A DNA stretch of 64,000 nucleotides from Nemania diffusa (lineage: Eukaryota; Ascomycota; Sordariomycetes; Xylariales; Xylariaceae), in the NCBI GenBank assembly GCA_038501195.1, contig JBBPUQ010000007.1, forward strand, positions 1,961,501 through 2,025,500, in the 5' to 3' direction. A program made the position numbers and the translations under genes. Shown piece after piece: positions 23,003-34,399 of the stretch. Under the pieces are notes generated by a model that made no database searches, was not told the origin of the DNA, and saw only the letters and a list, made by a program, of their open reading frames with translations. How positions within the stretch are numbered: the stretch's first letter is position 1; the number at the start of each line of letters is the position of its first letter.

Positions 23003-24610
23003 TATAAAATGAGGAGCCCTGAGAGGTATTAGGAAGACAAGGAACAGAGCTTAACAAAAAAGAAATGATATGTCAAAGAAGTTTTTCCAAACGCGCAGGT
23101 TGGTGATAGGAAATCCAATATTAAGATGTCCTCTTTTCCCTATAATTCTTGAAGACGTGTAAGCGAGGGCATCGGGTAGTTCGCTTCAAAACTGCCGACT
23201 TTCTCGCAAAACGTTACTACGATCATCTAAGCTCATCGGGCATGTCATCGCAAGAGGTTTTACCGTCGCTTTGGATCAGGCCCAGAACGATTTCGCCATT
23301 GTAAGGATGGGGTTTGCTTGGACACCTACATTGGAGCAGATTGCATGGGATCTGAGACAAAACCGGTGAAAAAAAGATCCAACAAAAAAAGGCCGAGCTG
23401 ACAGCAAGCCAGGCTGGTGACGATCACCGTTAGGTACTTAGCCCACTGGCGTATCTATCTAGGTCTCTCCCAAAAGCGGTTGATTTCCGAAACGACCGAT
23501 CGAAAAGGCGTTGAGGTGGGACCAGAGTAACCTTGCCATTGAACAATCTTACCCCCCAGCAATCGCCCATTGGGATGGGGTGCTGTACTATAGTCTTGCC
23601 AAGACGATTTATTGTCGATAGCTTGGGATGAGCCGGAGGGCATGGATATGGATGAAGGTCCAAAGAGGAGGTATAATAGAGATCTTAAGATCGCGTGAGG
23701 CCTATATGTCGGATGACCTTGCCATAACGGTATAGAATTCTAGAACAGCCGTAGAAGGGGCGTTAAAAATCGCAGACTTTAGACTAGGCCCAGGATTGAA
23801 GGAATGAAGGAGCATGCGAGTTGAATTATAAGCGAGCGGCTTTCGGAAAGATAAGGGCCGCATTCGTTCATCGGCCTAAACATACGAGCTCCTCGCCTGG
23901 ATCTTTATAGGGGGCCCTGGCGATACGACGTGTCAGATGAGATTCGCCAATCACAGGACGTACCATTCATTAAACCGCCATAGGTGAGTTGTTCGTGATA
24001 ATCTCTCCGTAGCATTCCGCCCCCAGTAGGATCCGCTGTTGTGCCTGATTTGGCCGATGCGACTCTGGAAATAGCTAGGTATATTAATGTTTCACGGTAT
24101 TTGCGTGCATCTCTCGCTTAAGTGACGTTGTCAAAGCTACATGACGATAATCCCCAGCGTCGGTATGGAGCAAGGATGCTGCTTGCCCTAACTATTTACA
24201 CGCCGCCAAATACACACTAGGCAGGCTATAGTAATCACTCTAAACTCTAAAAGTTCGTCACAATAAACTATACTCTACTACTGTAGTGCCAAGGCTTTAG
24301 TCTAGAGGTAAGTGCTCTACCTATTTTGTTTACCGACTTTCATGTTCAAGGTCATGCAACAGGAAATTTAGAGGTGTCCGAAGAGGGATGATTACATTCA
24401 GAGCCAGATTATTCATTTTAACTACACAATATGCCAGACCGTATAGCTCATTAGCTACCCTCTAAACTATTTACCTATATAAAACTACTTGTTTCGAGCA
24501 TGAGTGCTAGATAAGTCCTCTAGACAATGCTCACTATTATTCTGTAGCAAGAAAGTCCATCCGAACTAGGGGATGAACCACCATTGAACGATTATGTTTC
24601 TGGAAGCGCC
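23003..24610. other. Gene-free stretch between MFS and citrate synthase-like genes
   Basis: 1.6 kb upstream of the MFS gene. Open frames here (for example 23,430-23,663 minus) show no family pattern. A tRNA-like string near 24,291-24,375 was considered and rejected. It probably contains the MFS promoter. Confidence 0.4.
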
Positions 24611-26150
24611 TTAATTCGCCAGAGGCGCCACGTACTTCTGCAAGGGCCTCCATAGCTTCACAGGTTGGGCTTGTTTCAATCAGTAATGCGGCCCACATGG
24701 TTGGAGAAGTGCCGGGATAGCGGGAACTTACTAAGGCTTTCGCGCCAGTGGGCTAACGCCCCGGGACATCTAGAGAGGATTGTGATCGCTGTGATCATCT
24801 CCGGCTCAAATCCCCTGATTGCAAGTCAGTAGAGAAACGAGGTGTAGGTTTACGAGTGACTCACATGGCTGTGTAAAGGAAGCAACCCATCAAGTCCGCA
24901 TTGGCCTTGAGGTTTCTCTCGATGAAGTAGGGGTCTTGGCTAGCATATTTATCGATAGCTAAAGATACCCGGATGAGCGGGTTCGCCTCAATTTCTTCCT
25001 TATATTTCCCCATAAGCTCCTCGATGAGGGCTAAGCGAGGATCCCTTGTCTTATAGATACGGTGGCCGTACCCGAACAGTCTTCCCTTACCCCTCTTTAC
25101 AGCTTCAATGAAGTAGGGAACACGTTCGGGTATGCCAATCGTCGCTAATGCTTCATATGCAAGGTCAATGGCACCACCATGCAGTGGGCCGTAGCCACAT
25201 ATGATACCAGCCGTGACAGCTGAAACTGGATCTATAAGGGTAGAGCCGGCATGTAACACAGCAGCCGTTGAGTTGGTGATCTCGTGATCCGCGTACAAAA
25301 TCCAGAGTTTGTTAAAGCATTCCTCGATTTTGGGATTCTCTTGAGAGACTCCCATCATCCACAAGAGGTTGCCAAGCAGAGATCTGTTTGGTTCTGGGGG
25401 AGTGAAGTCTTTGTCATTCTTATGACAATAAATGAGTGCTATAGTTGCAGCCAAATACCCGATAGTTCGCACGAGGGATGCATCAGCAACGTCTAAGCGA
25501 CCGTGAAACATGGCCTTCTGTGTATGACGCGTGGCGCAAACGGTCTCGTCAGCAGCCGCGAAAGCGCTCATACCCGCGATTAACATCGGCATCGTTTCCG
25601 CATCGCGACTAGGCATGATGTTAGGCGCATTAACATGAGGGTATCTTTAGGGTTGCATGACGGATTAACCACGTACGGAAATAATGATATTACTTTGACA
25701 ACACTGTCGGGAGGATTCATAGCGTAAGACATGCCATGTCGGACATGGTCCTTTTCTGCTTGAGAAGGTAGGCGACCCCAGATGAGAAGGTGCATGACAT
25801 CTTCATAGACGTAGTTATGAAACAACTGCTCGATGTTGAAGTCTCTGTAGCGAATAATGCCTCGGTGACCGTCGCTGTCACACAGGCCTATTAACCTTGA
25901 GTGCTCTGTGTCAAAGGGTAAGTTAGACTTACATGAATGTAATACCAGACTCAACGCAGGCAGTATTTTGATAGCCTGGGTCGAGAATACGAAGTCCACG
26001 AGCAATTTTAGGCTCATTATCGCTACCGTTTTCGATGCCATGCTCCGGGGCATTAATCTTGCCAATGTCCGCGGCCCGGATGTAGCCATTGTCGATTGGG
26101 ATCTTGTAGGACTGTCCCGTGCGGGAGTCGAGTACCTCAAGGTGTTCCAT
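24611..26150 (-). CDS. Citrate synthase-like enzyme (cytosolic type)
   Basis: Exons 26,150-25,933; 25,874-25,677; 25,608-24,865; 24,814-24,732; 24,669-24,611 give 433 residues in continuous frame. The start MEHLEVLDSRTG has no mitochondrial presequence and the end PLAN is not a peroxisomal signal, so a cytosolic enzyme is likely. Family features in order: GYIRAADIGKI, ITFIDGHRGIIRYRDFNIEQL, FPRDAETMPMLIAGMSAF, GYGPLHGGA (first catalytic His), LFGYGHRIYKTRDPR (second catalytic His, CoA site), NADL (catalytic Asp) and WRPLQKY in place of the usual RPRQVY. Citrate synthases condense acetyl-CoA or a longer acyl-CoA with oxaloacetate. The residue after HGGA is Ile, where housekeeping citrate synthases have Asn. 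Together with the missing presequence this suggests a paralogue, possibly for a methyl- or alkylcitrate. It is divergent to the AsaB-like gene, with 547 bases between the start codons. Confidence 0.85.
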
Positions 26151-26697
26151 ACTGACCCAAGAGATCGAATATTTAAATTTTTAAAACGGTGATGTAAACG
26201 AATCAACGAGAAATGCTATGAGGCGAGCAGAGAGTACAACTACAAGTCAATGATAACAATATATAAACCCTATACTATGATAGCTGAAGTGATATGCTCA
26301 TGAACTAACAATTTTGTCTCAATTTTGTCTTTACGCGATATTGAACTAATCTAGACTCTTTAGATTGTTCCAGCCCTAATCCCAACATCCTCTAATCCTG
26401 CATTCCTGCATTCCAATAATCCCTAAGTCTCCAGATCCTACCCTAACGCTTCGCATACCACGTTCTAGGCGGCTGAACGCATGCATGCCATGCCCATGCA
26501 TGTCATTAGCATGGCATGTTAGCATAGCATGTTACAGAGTCGCACCGAAAATTCCCGGTGAATATGGAACTATTTAACGGGTAAATTTATATAGCTTTAT
26601 CCTCTTGCCCTACGAGGAACTTCTGTCGTGAGCAACATTAGACCTAACTTGATCGTTTCCCAACTGCACATAGACCTTTTCTCTAAGTCAACGCATC
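26151..26697. promoter_or_regulatory. Shared divergent promoter region
   Basis: 547 bases separate the start codons of the citrate synthase-like gene (minus) and the AsaB-like gene (plus). A cluster of GCATG words occurs at about 26,478-26,532 (GCATGC, CCATGC, TTAGCATGGCATG), partly palindromic. A bidirectional control region is plausible; no specific factor site can be named. Confidence 0.4.
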
Positions 26698-27677
26698 ATG
26701 GCTGCTGCTGTAGCGTCTACTTCCGGCCTTATCGGCATGTGGAATGGAACCAAGGATGGTAACGAGGACGGTTACGTTGACTGGGCCACTGGCAAGACCA
26801 ATGTGAACAACCCTAAAGAGGTCAAAATTGAGGTCCAAGATATCAGGACACTCCAGCCTCAGCCAAGTTTCGAGTCTGATGGCTACGGGCTTGTTAAGCA
26901 CGAGTCTTCCTTAACTGCGGAACAATTCCTGGCGGGCACTACCCCTGAGGGTAAGATTCAATTACCGGGATGTCTTTAAACTTATCATGTCTAACTCATT
27001 CTAGGCAAGGCTGTGATTGAGGATGTCTACTTCAAGGAAGTGGCTGAGTTGGTCAAGAAGGTCACTGGCTCCCAAGACGTCCTCCCTTACGTCTTCCGCA
27101 TTCGCCAGAACAACATGCGGCCTGGCACTTTCTCGACAGAGAAGCTCTCCCATACGGCACTTCCTGTTGCCCACGTTGACCGGGACGACGTGACAGGCGA
27201 GAATGGAATGCGGGAGCTCCTGAGTGATCGAGCAGAGGAACTTCTCAAGAAGGGTGTTCGCTACGCCCAAGTCAACGTCTGGAGAACCATTGGCGACCCA
27301 ATTCAGCGATGGCCCCTGTGCTTCGTTAATCACAGGTCCGTCCCGGATTGGACTTACGCCACGCACATGGCACGAGTCTTCCCAGAGAACGACCCCCGAG
27401 TGGCGATACGGGGCGAGAAGAGTCATGATAGCGTGCTCAAGCATGACCCCAAGTACGTGGCGATATCCACAGCCATTATCGTGAAACTGACTTGATATAC
27501 AGTTACAAGTACCACTATGCCAGCGCGCTCGACGTCAATGAGGCGCTGGTATTCTCGTCTTTTGACTCAGATATTAGCAAGGTCATCCCGCATGGGGCAT
27601 TTTGGGACGAATCGAGCTTAGAGGACGCGCCAACTAGACGATCTATTGAAGTCCGCTGCTGGGTAGTGTTTGAGTAA
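26698..27677 (+). CDS. AsaB/CmcJ-like hydroxylase/desaturase family protein
   Basis: Exons 26,698-26,950; 27,005-27,452; 27,503-27,677 encode 291 residues. The introns have GTAAGA and GTACGT donors and close in frame. Family signature: VNVWRTIGDPIQRWPLCFVNH in the middle, then NYKYHYASALDVNEALVFSSFDSD, then HGAFWDE and a C-terminal RRSIEVRCWVVFE. This is the fungal AsaB-like family (the aspergillic acid cluster protein AsaB and relatives), thought to be iron/2-oxoglutarate-type oxygenases acting in secondary metabolism. There is no signal peptide or membrane segment, so it should be cytosolic. The substrate is unknown. Divergent transcription from the citrate synthase-like gene suggests joint control and is the main hint of a pathway here. 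Confidence 0.85.
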
Positions 27678-28922
27678 TATGCGTAAAGCTGAAGGGAGTG
27701 TATGTGCCGTAGTCTGTAGATGATAACAGGATATCAGCCACCTTTGATCATGGGATCGTCGCTACGCGAACGGTGAAGGACCAAGAATCTTGATTGAGTG
27801 TCACCAAGTTGGAAGGGATCCATTAGGCTAATCGAGCAACCGGCGATCTGGAGTTGATCGTCATGAAATATTCCCTAATGAGGCTATGGGATGGTAACCC
27901 CAGCCTAGGGTCGGACCGTTGTCCCGCTCTCAGTCGGGATCATTGTATATCTATCGCTGTATCTACCTAGTCCAAACCAAGTTTACTCTGTATCAGGGGT
28001 ATTTGAGGCTGACTAAAACTAAGACCTTTGTGCTTTTTCTTATCATCCTCGATCTTGTTTCGTGATTGGGTATGATAGATACGGTAGTAGTCGAGGCGTT
28101 GGCACCGACATCACCCTGCATCCTAAACTGAGACAGCATGTTGATTTTTCTCCTTGGCAGATGCGAATGCTACCCCCCTACGATTGCTTCACGCCATTCT
28201 CATCAAGTATGGCAGCATTAGCTGGACGATCGACACCATCGTGGCCCTATCTTGGCCATTCCACTATATCCAAGGAGATTCCGGGGTTGTCCGGGATATC
28301 ACCACTCCCTATCCTCCGGCGGCGGCGGTAGGGTTTTGCGAACGTCAAAACTGCCCCGCATAGCATATAATGACGTTTGGGTAGTATCTAAGCAGGGAAG
28401 TGGGCAATACCTTCAGCCCCGAATCTAAGCGATCTGCAGGCCAGCCAGCCAAGCATGTGCTTGCAGAATACTGCATACAGAAATAACAAGCATGGTCACT
28501 CTACTTAGAATCCTCAACCAATAGCATGCATCCACAATCTTTTCCTAGGTGGATGAGTGGGAGGCCTGCGCTGCAACGGTTGCGCGGTTGGCTGCGCTGT
28601 ATTAGATGCAGTATCCCGAAAGACCTTCATTCTTTTTGTGCTTTGTTCACTATCAGACGTATGTTGTACTCCTGACATTCAGTCCTAGGCCCATCTGGGC
28701 CATAATAGTAATGCAACCACCATAACGAATTACATTTCCACTGCTAGGTGATGATTGTGCGGCCGGGACTTGGTCGGGGTATTTGCGCTTGTAAAGAATA
28801 TTACGCCGGTCTTGAACTCCATCTTAGCCGATCCAAGATAATTACCCAGCCCCTAAAAATACAACCATGCTAAAATGTCCCCGAGCCTTACATTCATTCC
28901 CCTGTGTCCCTGTGCGCATTGC
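27678..28922. other. Intergenic between converging genes
   Basis: 3' flanks of the AsaB-like gene and of the minus-strand zinc-finger gene. No supported gene; frames at 28,062-28,363 show no family features. Confidence 0.4.
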
Positions 28923-29591
28923 CTATCGCAGCAAATGCGCTTCTCCTCCACCGCCCATGTCGCCCACTGGCCCCATACCCCATTCGATGGCTTGCCACTG
29001 TATCTGATCTTGGGTCATGGAGGCTGCAGCTGCAGTGGCCACAGCAGCCACTCGAGGATTCTCCAACACTGCCAAACGACTGGGGCGTGGTCGACCGTTG
29101 GAATATCGTCGTATCTTGTTGCAGCTCTGCTTAGCTAGGTGTGTGTCTCTAGCGGAGCTCCGTGTGAATATTGCGCCGCATAATGGGCATGTACACTTGC
29201 TGCTGGCACCCGATTTCTCCTTCATATGCCGCATTAGGTTGCTCTTGGATGAAAACTCCCGGCCATTGCATCCGTGCTCCCAGCAACGAGGTTTCTCGTC
29301 ACGATCCATTATTAATCTATCGTCGATCGGGCTGTCTAGTAGGTCTAATACTGCCATCGGCTGGCTCAACGACGCCGGACACGGAGTAGATGATATGAAG
29401 TTTCCTAGCGTCTGCTGACGCGAAATCATTGGTGAATGAAGCATGTTGGAGCCGTTGACCACGCCGCTGGCAGGGCCGAGACTATCAAGTTCGAAAAGAC
29501 TACTGAATATCAGCTTGCTGCTACGTAGTGTTCGGTATGCTAGCTTACCTTCGAGAGAGATGCTGGTCATCGAAACCAGAGGGTCCACCAA
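28923..29591 (-). CDS. Small C2H2-type zinc-finger protein
   Basis: 222 residues as an uninterrupted frame. The centre contains MDRDEKPRCWEHGCNGREFS followed by SNLMRHMKEKSG, then CPLCGAIFTRSSARDTHLAKQSC. These are two adjacent, partly degenerate zinc fingers of a form frequent in fungal proteins, where the last ligand can be Cys instead of His. A basic segment RRYSNGRPRPSR follows, then an Ala-rich and a Gly-rich tail. It is probably a nuclear DNA-binding protein, or an inhibitor of one. The N-terminal part before about residue 50 is poorly supported: a GTAAGC donor occurs there without a frame-compatible acceptor, so the true start may be an internal Met. It lies 1.2 kb from the AsaB-like gene and could be a local regulator, but this is only inference. 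Confidence 0.65.
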   Translation of the reverse strand: MVDPLVSMTSISLEGKLAYRTLRSSKLIFSSLFELDSLGPASGVVNGSNMLHSPMISRQQTLGNFISSTPCPASLSQPMAVLDLLDSPIDDRLIMDRDEKPRCWEHGCNGREFSSKSNLMRHMKEKSGASSKCTCPLCGAIFTRSSARDTHLAKQSCNKIRRYSNGRPRPSRLAVLENPRVAAVATAAAASMTQDQIQWQAIEWGMGPVGDMGGGGEAHLLR

Positions 29592-32457
29592 ATACCAGAA
29601 ACTCGTCTACCAAGCCGGTGAAAGTGGCCGACCGTCCTGTATGTTCTAGGGTTTCCTCTGGATGCCCCAGATGAAAGGGATTCTGTGATAGTCTGGAATC
29701 CATACGTTATGGCATGGCCTGGCAGCCAAGTGAGTGGTGTTCGCGCTGCAAAAACCGGTTTGCAAAAGGAGAACCAAGGGTGTTTCACCGGGCAGCTGTT
29801 TTAGATTATCAGATCTAATAATCGGGAATGTCAAGAAATGGATAATAGAAACGGATGCGTCGGGATATGCCGTCCTGATAGCCTTCTCTCCACAGTTCTT
29901 AAGTACGGGCTTGTTTGTCTTAATACATACACTATGACGCTAGATTCGCCGAATTAGTTTGACCCTTCCAATCACACCGAGCCGGCGGTGCTGGAACGGG
30001 AACAAAGTAGATCGACTTCGATTTGTCTGAGCCTGTGGATATTGACAAATCGGGTTTCTATACTAGCCCCCAACTGTCGATCCTCTGGTGGGACGGCCGA
30101 ATTTGATTGAGGTGGACCGGCTGAGCACTGGTCACAGGATATATGCGAGGGCGTTAGACGCCACCTTAACTGAATGAGTCCCATTACATAGCTATGCGAC
30201 GCAAATGCAAGAAACCTTGCACATGCAGCCAGTAACGTTGTCCTCGTTTGGGTTTACAAGAGCCATGGCAGCGTGGACGTGTAGGGGTACTCAGTGGCTC
30301 GACGTGACCATGCTACGGCACGTATATCACTGGGATGCCCGTTCGGAACGGCGCCTAGATCAACTACTAGCGAGTCTGGAACGTGGAAGGTGGGGGTATA
30401 TTCAGTACCCACGGAGAGTCTTGGCTCTCGCTATTGTCGTGTTGGGTCCCGGTTGGTTCAATAATTTTCGGCATAACATCTCGTTGTAAACCGAGGCTTA
30501 TGCTGTACTTGCAGTGAAACGTCCTAGAGGCTCCTATTGGTCCATATTAGCACTCTAGAGCTCATCCAAAGAAAAAACGCGTGACCTCCAACGCGTTGAG
30601 GTCTTTTATTAGAAAGCCAGCCCCTGCGTATGTAGTCACAATGTATAGACGTTTCATAGTGGTGCGTATGTACATCTTCCTATTAAGAGATCCCGAGGAA
30701 AAACTGATTCAAAGACACTGTCTCGAACCTCCCTTCGTTTTCTTCTGAACTCCAACAAAAACTTTTGGAGGCTCTAGCTGCAAGTTGTGAAACTGCAACG
30801 TTACGAACCACGTGCAATAAAAAGGATGATAAGTGAGTAGGCTAGCAACGAGGTAACACATAATTTGTGTAGCTTTTTTATCTTCGAACACGTTATGTAG
30901 ACTATTCCACGTTAGATACACGCCTGATAGAGTTGTAGGAGGCTTGGCAATAGAAAGAATAGGAGCTTTTCACATCAAGATAAGATAATATTAGCACAGA
31001 GCTGGATAGATATACCGATTGATTCTTGAGCAATCTACGTCGTAAGGGAAACCACGGTAACGATAATTACGGTAGAATACACAAATATAACTACCACGAA
31101 CGATCAATATATCTATTATTATCATGCTCTTAATATACACAAGGCCTGATGCAGACATCCTTCAGGGATATACCCATTTAAGGTCGATATGAACTGCGTC
31201 ATTGGCACGAGGGGTTAAGAAGTAGGGTAGTCCTTTAACCGAGACCGCTTCATATCCCTAAATATTGTCTATACTTTATATATATTATGACGCTAGCTTA
31301 TATGCTAGAGGTAGTCAGGTTTACTTACTAGAAGTAGACATAGACAAACAGCGATGTAGAATTCTATGTCTAGCCAAAAGAAAAAGGGGCTATTATCGCG
31401 GTAATTCGGACCTGTCCTTTCTAATGAGACGTTACAACACGGGTCCGAACACGGGTTAGTAAGGGCGGAAATGACAGGGAAAAGCGGGAATCCTGCCCGT
31501 CGAGCACACATCCCTTCCAAACCCCGGCGATGGGCAAGGCGGGGATCCACACGTCGCCATTCTACGGGTAGATAGCGCGGAGAGTCTTTACACCCCGGCT
31601 GCCTATAAAATAGAAGTTAAGCAGAGCTCCATAGTTTCAAAGCAATGGCGACAGAGCCTTACCACGCAACTTGCTGGGATAGGTTTTAAGGCTGACTCCA
31701 CTGGAATCGCGCACAGTAATATTAGTAGCCGCACAGTCCTTTTTATAAAGAAAGTTCCGACGGAGCCGATAATCACGGACCCGGAGGTAACTAAGCCGGT
31801 CTCAACCGCAGTCTGAGGCTAGCTAGTAAATTAAGAAGAAAAAGAACTCGGAATTCATAGGATTTAATAACATTGAACTCTCAATGCGAGAGAGGTCGGC
31901 AAGCACTCGGTGAGAAGGAGAAGATGAAGATAACAATGGTTCTAGTCTGAGAAGTCCGAAGATAAAGCATCTGACACGCATAAACTAATGATGTATATAT
32001 ATACGCTTACGATAGTAATTCGAGAACCTCGCGGTACAATCTTACATAACTACCTCCTATATTAGCGAAAAAACCTTAGCCTATTTATACTTAATAAAGT
32101 CAAACTACTAGCACAACTTGAGTATAGATATATAATAATTGCTGGGTATAATAACTTGCTTTTTAGCCTTGGGAGATTAAACAGTCTAAGAGAGGAGAAA
32201 TACGAAAGCGCTAGGTTCAAACCAGATATAACAATATTTTCCTCACACATACTCACATACATTGGATGAAATTCCAAGACTAGCCTTGCCATGAACGCAG
32301 CGTTCTCCTGCAACGTCATTGCTTACTCCCTAAAGTTGGTAATTTGGAAATGATCGGCCCCTCTTGTGTAGCACTTCTGTTACAGCGTGTCCCAAAAAAA
32401 GAATGTCTGAGCGCCGGTCCTATTGACATAGGACCCTTAATATCGTCCTCCATGCCA
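29592..32457. other. Gene-poor stretch with decayed repeat scraps
   Basis: 2.9 kb without a supported gene. Apart from the possible RNase H fragment near 29.8 kb, frames such as 30,205-30,489 plus and 32,062-32,319 minus show no family features. Stops are frequent on both strands. Confidence 0.4.
29805..29915 (+). pseudogene. Possible scrap of a Ty3/gypsy-type RNase H domain
   Basis: The frame reads GNVKKWIIETDASGYAVLIA, resembling the start of the retrotransposon RNase H domain, where an ETDAS motif carries a catalytic Asp. Only about 35 codons are recognisable. Flanking sequence shows no reverse transcriptase, integrase or long terminal repeats, so this would be a short relic. Chance similarity over so few residues is possible. 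Confidence 0.45.
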
Positions 32458-34399
32458 TCAAAGCTCATTCATCTCCTCAGTCGGCTGCCCGTAGTGCTCT
32501 GCCGTCTTCCTCTGCTGCTGCTCCAGGACATTCTGCGCATCCTCTTCGAACTTGGGCACCGTGTGCACGGCTCCTAGCTCCTCATCCTCGACGCGGGGAA
32601 TGCCAGCGTAATCATCGATGATCAGCCGCGCGACATTCATGCCCATCAGCGCGCTCGTCTCCATGGTGGATATGAAGCTTTCAATACCCGACGTGTAGTA
32701 GAGCCCGTCGCCTAAGATGGGGTCCTGGAACGTGACCCGCGGGTACTTCTGCGGGTAGGGGTGGAACACGGTGGCATGGATCCACGAGATGGGGCCGACG
32801 AAGTCCCCGGGCGCGTCAGCTCGCTCCCCGCCGTCACCGTGTTGCATAAACGACTCGGGGACCTCGACGCCGAGTAGCTCGGAGAGAAACTCCGACGTGA
32901 CGGCGACGGGCGAGAAGATCTTGTACACGTACTCTGGGTTGTGTGTGCGTGGGTTTATGACTAGGCGCTGTAGCGTCGCTGAGTAGAATCCGGCCTTGCC
33001 AGCGCCGGACCCGCCGGGTTGCGCTTCCTCGTCTGCGCCTAGCGTTGTGAGGACGGAAGCTGGGACGTTGGATGCTGGTGGCAATTTGAAGAACGCGGGG
33101 CTGAATTTGTAAGGGGACGCGAATAGCGTCACGTGGAGTGTCGCATATGGTATGGTGTCTATAGGATGTTGGATGAGGTTCTCGCTCGTGCTGATGTTAG
33201 CGAATTGGAAGGGCGTTGCGATGATCACATCGTCGAAAGCGACGGGGTGTGATCGCGCTTCCTTTGATTCCTCGTCGCCTGAGTCATGTGCCGTAGTGAT
33301 CTCATATTTCTGGTCGGCATTGAGTGCTATGCTTGTCACGGCTGAGTTCAAGTGTATGTCGGCCTTAGACGACTTGATCATGTTCGCGAAGATCTGCCAA
33401 TTGCCACCTTCAATCGCTTTCGCGCCCTCTGGCGCCATCGCCACCATAGCACCTAGCCCGTGGATAAACTCCAAATTCGAGGCATAATTAACACGCGTGC
33501 TAGCTTGCACGATATCATGAGCGAAGGGCCCATCGAGCTGCGAAGACGTTCAGTATTCCTCAGGCAAATGGAAAACCCCCTTGGGCATCTTGACTCACGT
33601 TATTGGCAGCAAGGAACTGCCGTCCGGTTACTCCGGTGATCTTAGCAAGGTCGAGCTGGAATGCCCTGGTTGACAAGGATCGGAAGGGGAAGAAAGGCTC
33701 CTCGTAGAGCTTCAAGAATGTGGCGATGGTGGCCTGCACCAGCTTGTGGGTGTAATACGGCGCGGTGCCATATTTCCAAAACAGGCGGGCGAGATTCACC
33801 CAATCCCAAGAGTTCGAGTTTTGCGTGTAAACGAAAGAGTCCCCATCCCAGATACCCAACAGCCCGCTTTCTTCGGCGCCTGGATCCTTGACAGCCAATT
33901 TGAAATCCCTTGTCGCGTTGGAGAGAATGTAATTGACGTCTACGAATATAGACGCGCCAAGCTCAACGGGCTCGATTGGGTCGTCGTAGACATTAACGGT
34001 GAGAGTGCGGCCCCCTATGCGGCCGGTCTTTTCAAACACGGTTACATTGATGGAGATGTGAGATTCATTGGCATATTTGTGCAAATGATAGGCGGCTGAT
34101 GATCCGGCAGCCCCGGCTCCTGTCTCACTAATTAGCATTCTGTGCTTACCAACACCTAGATTTGTTGGGGCTCGCTCATTCAAAATCTACTCGGGTGTGT
34201 GGATATGACCGGAGAAAAGATGCATGACACGAGGTTGCGATCATGCGAACCCAATGCTCGCGTGCTGCTACGCGCGAGACAAACATAGGGGTCACTAACC
34301 GATGATGGCGATCTGCTTCACTTGGTCCGGACTTCCCACAGCTGAGATGGCCGAAAATGGGAGCAAAGTCAGCGCACGGAGGAGATGGCGGACAACCAT
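32458..34399 (-). CDS. Prenylcysteine oxidase (FAD-dependent, secretory/vacuolar)
   Basis: Exons 34,399-34,300; 34,119-33,599; 33,537-32,458 encode 566 residues in continuous frame. The first exon gives a signal peptide (MVVRHLLRALTLLPFSAISA) and the start of the FAD-binding fold, completed after a 180-base intron as IIGAGAAGSSAAYHL. GRIGGRTLTV and VELGASIFVDVNYIL follow, as in prenylcysteine lyases. Further marks are FIHGLGAMVAMAPEGAKAIEGGN, HVTLFASP and a C-terminal dinucleotide-fold closing piece, DGLYYTSGIESFISTMETSALMGMNVA. The enzyme cleaves the thioether of farnesyl- or geranylgeranyl-cysteine released from degraded prenylated proteins, giving cysteine, prenyl aldehyde and H2O2, in the vacuole or lysosome. 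The length fits the family. It is transcribed away from CCT6, with a 1.3-kb gap. Confidence 0.88.

Noticed and set aside
24291..24375. tRNA-like string (GGCTTTAGTCTAGAGGTAAG ... CATGTTCAAGGTCATG)
   Set aside because: The D-arm-like and T-loop-like words are present, but the acceptor stem does not pair and the T-stem is only a CATG palindrome around an 8-base loop. Not a credible tRNA.
29490..29565. Intron in the zinc-finger gene (GTAAGC donor)
   Set aside because: The available AG acceptors (after ATATTCAG or CTTGATAG) do not preserve the frame, so the uninterrupted frame was kept.
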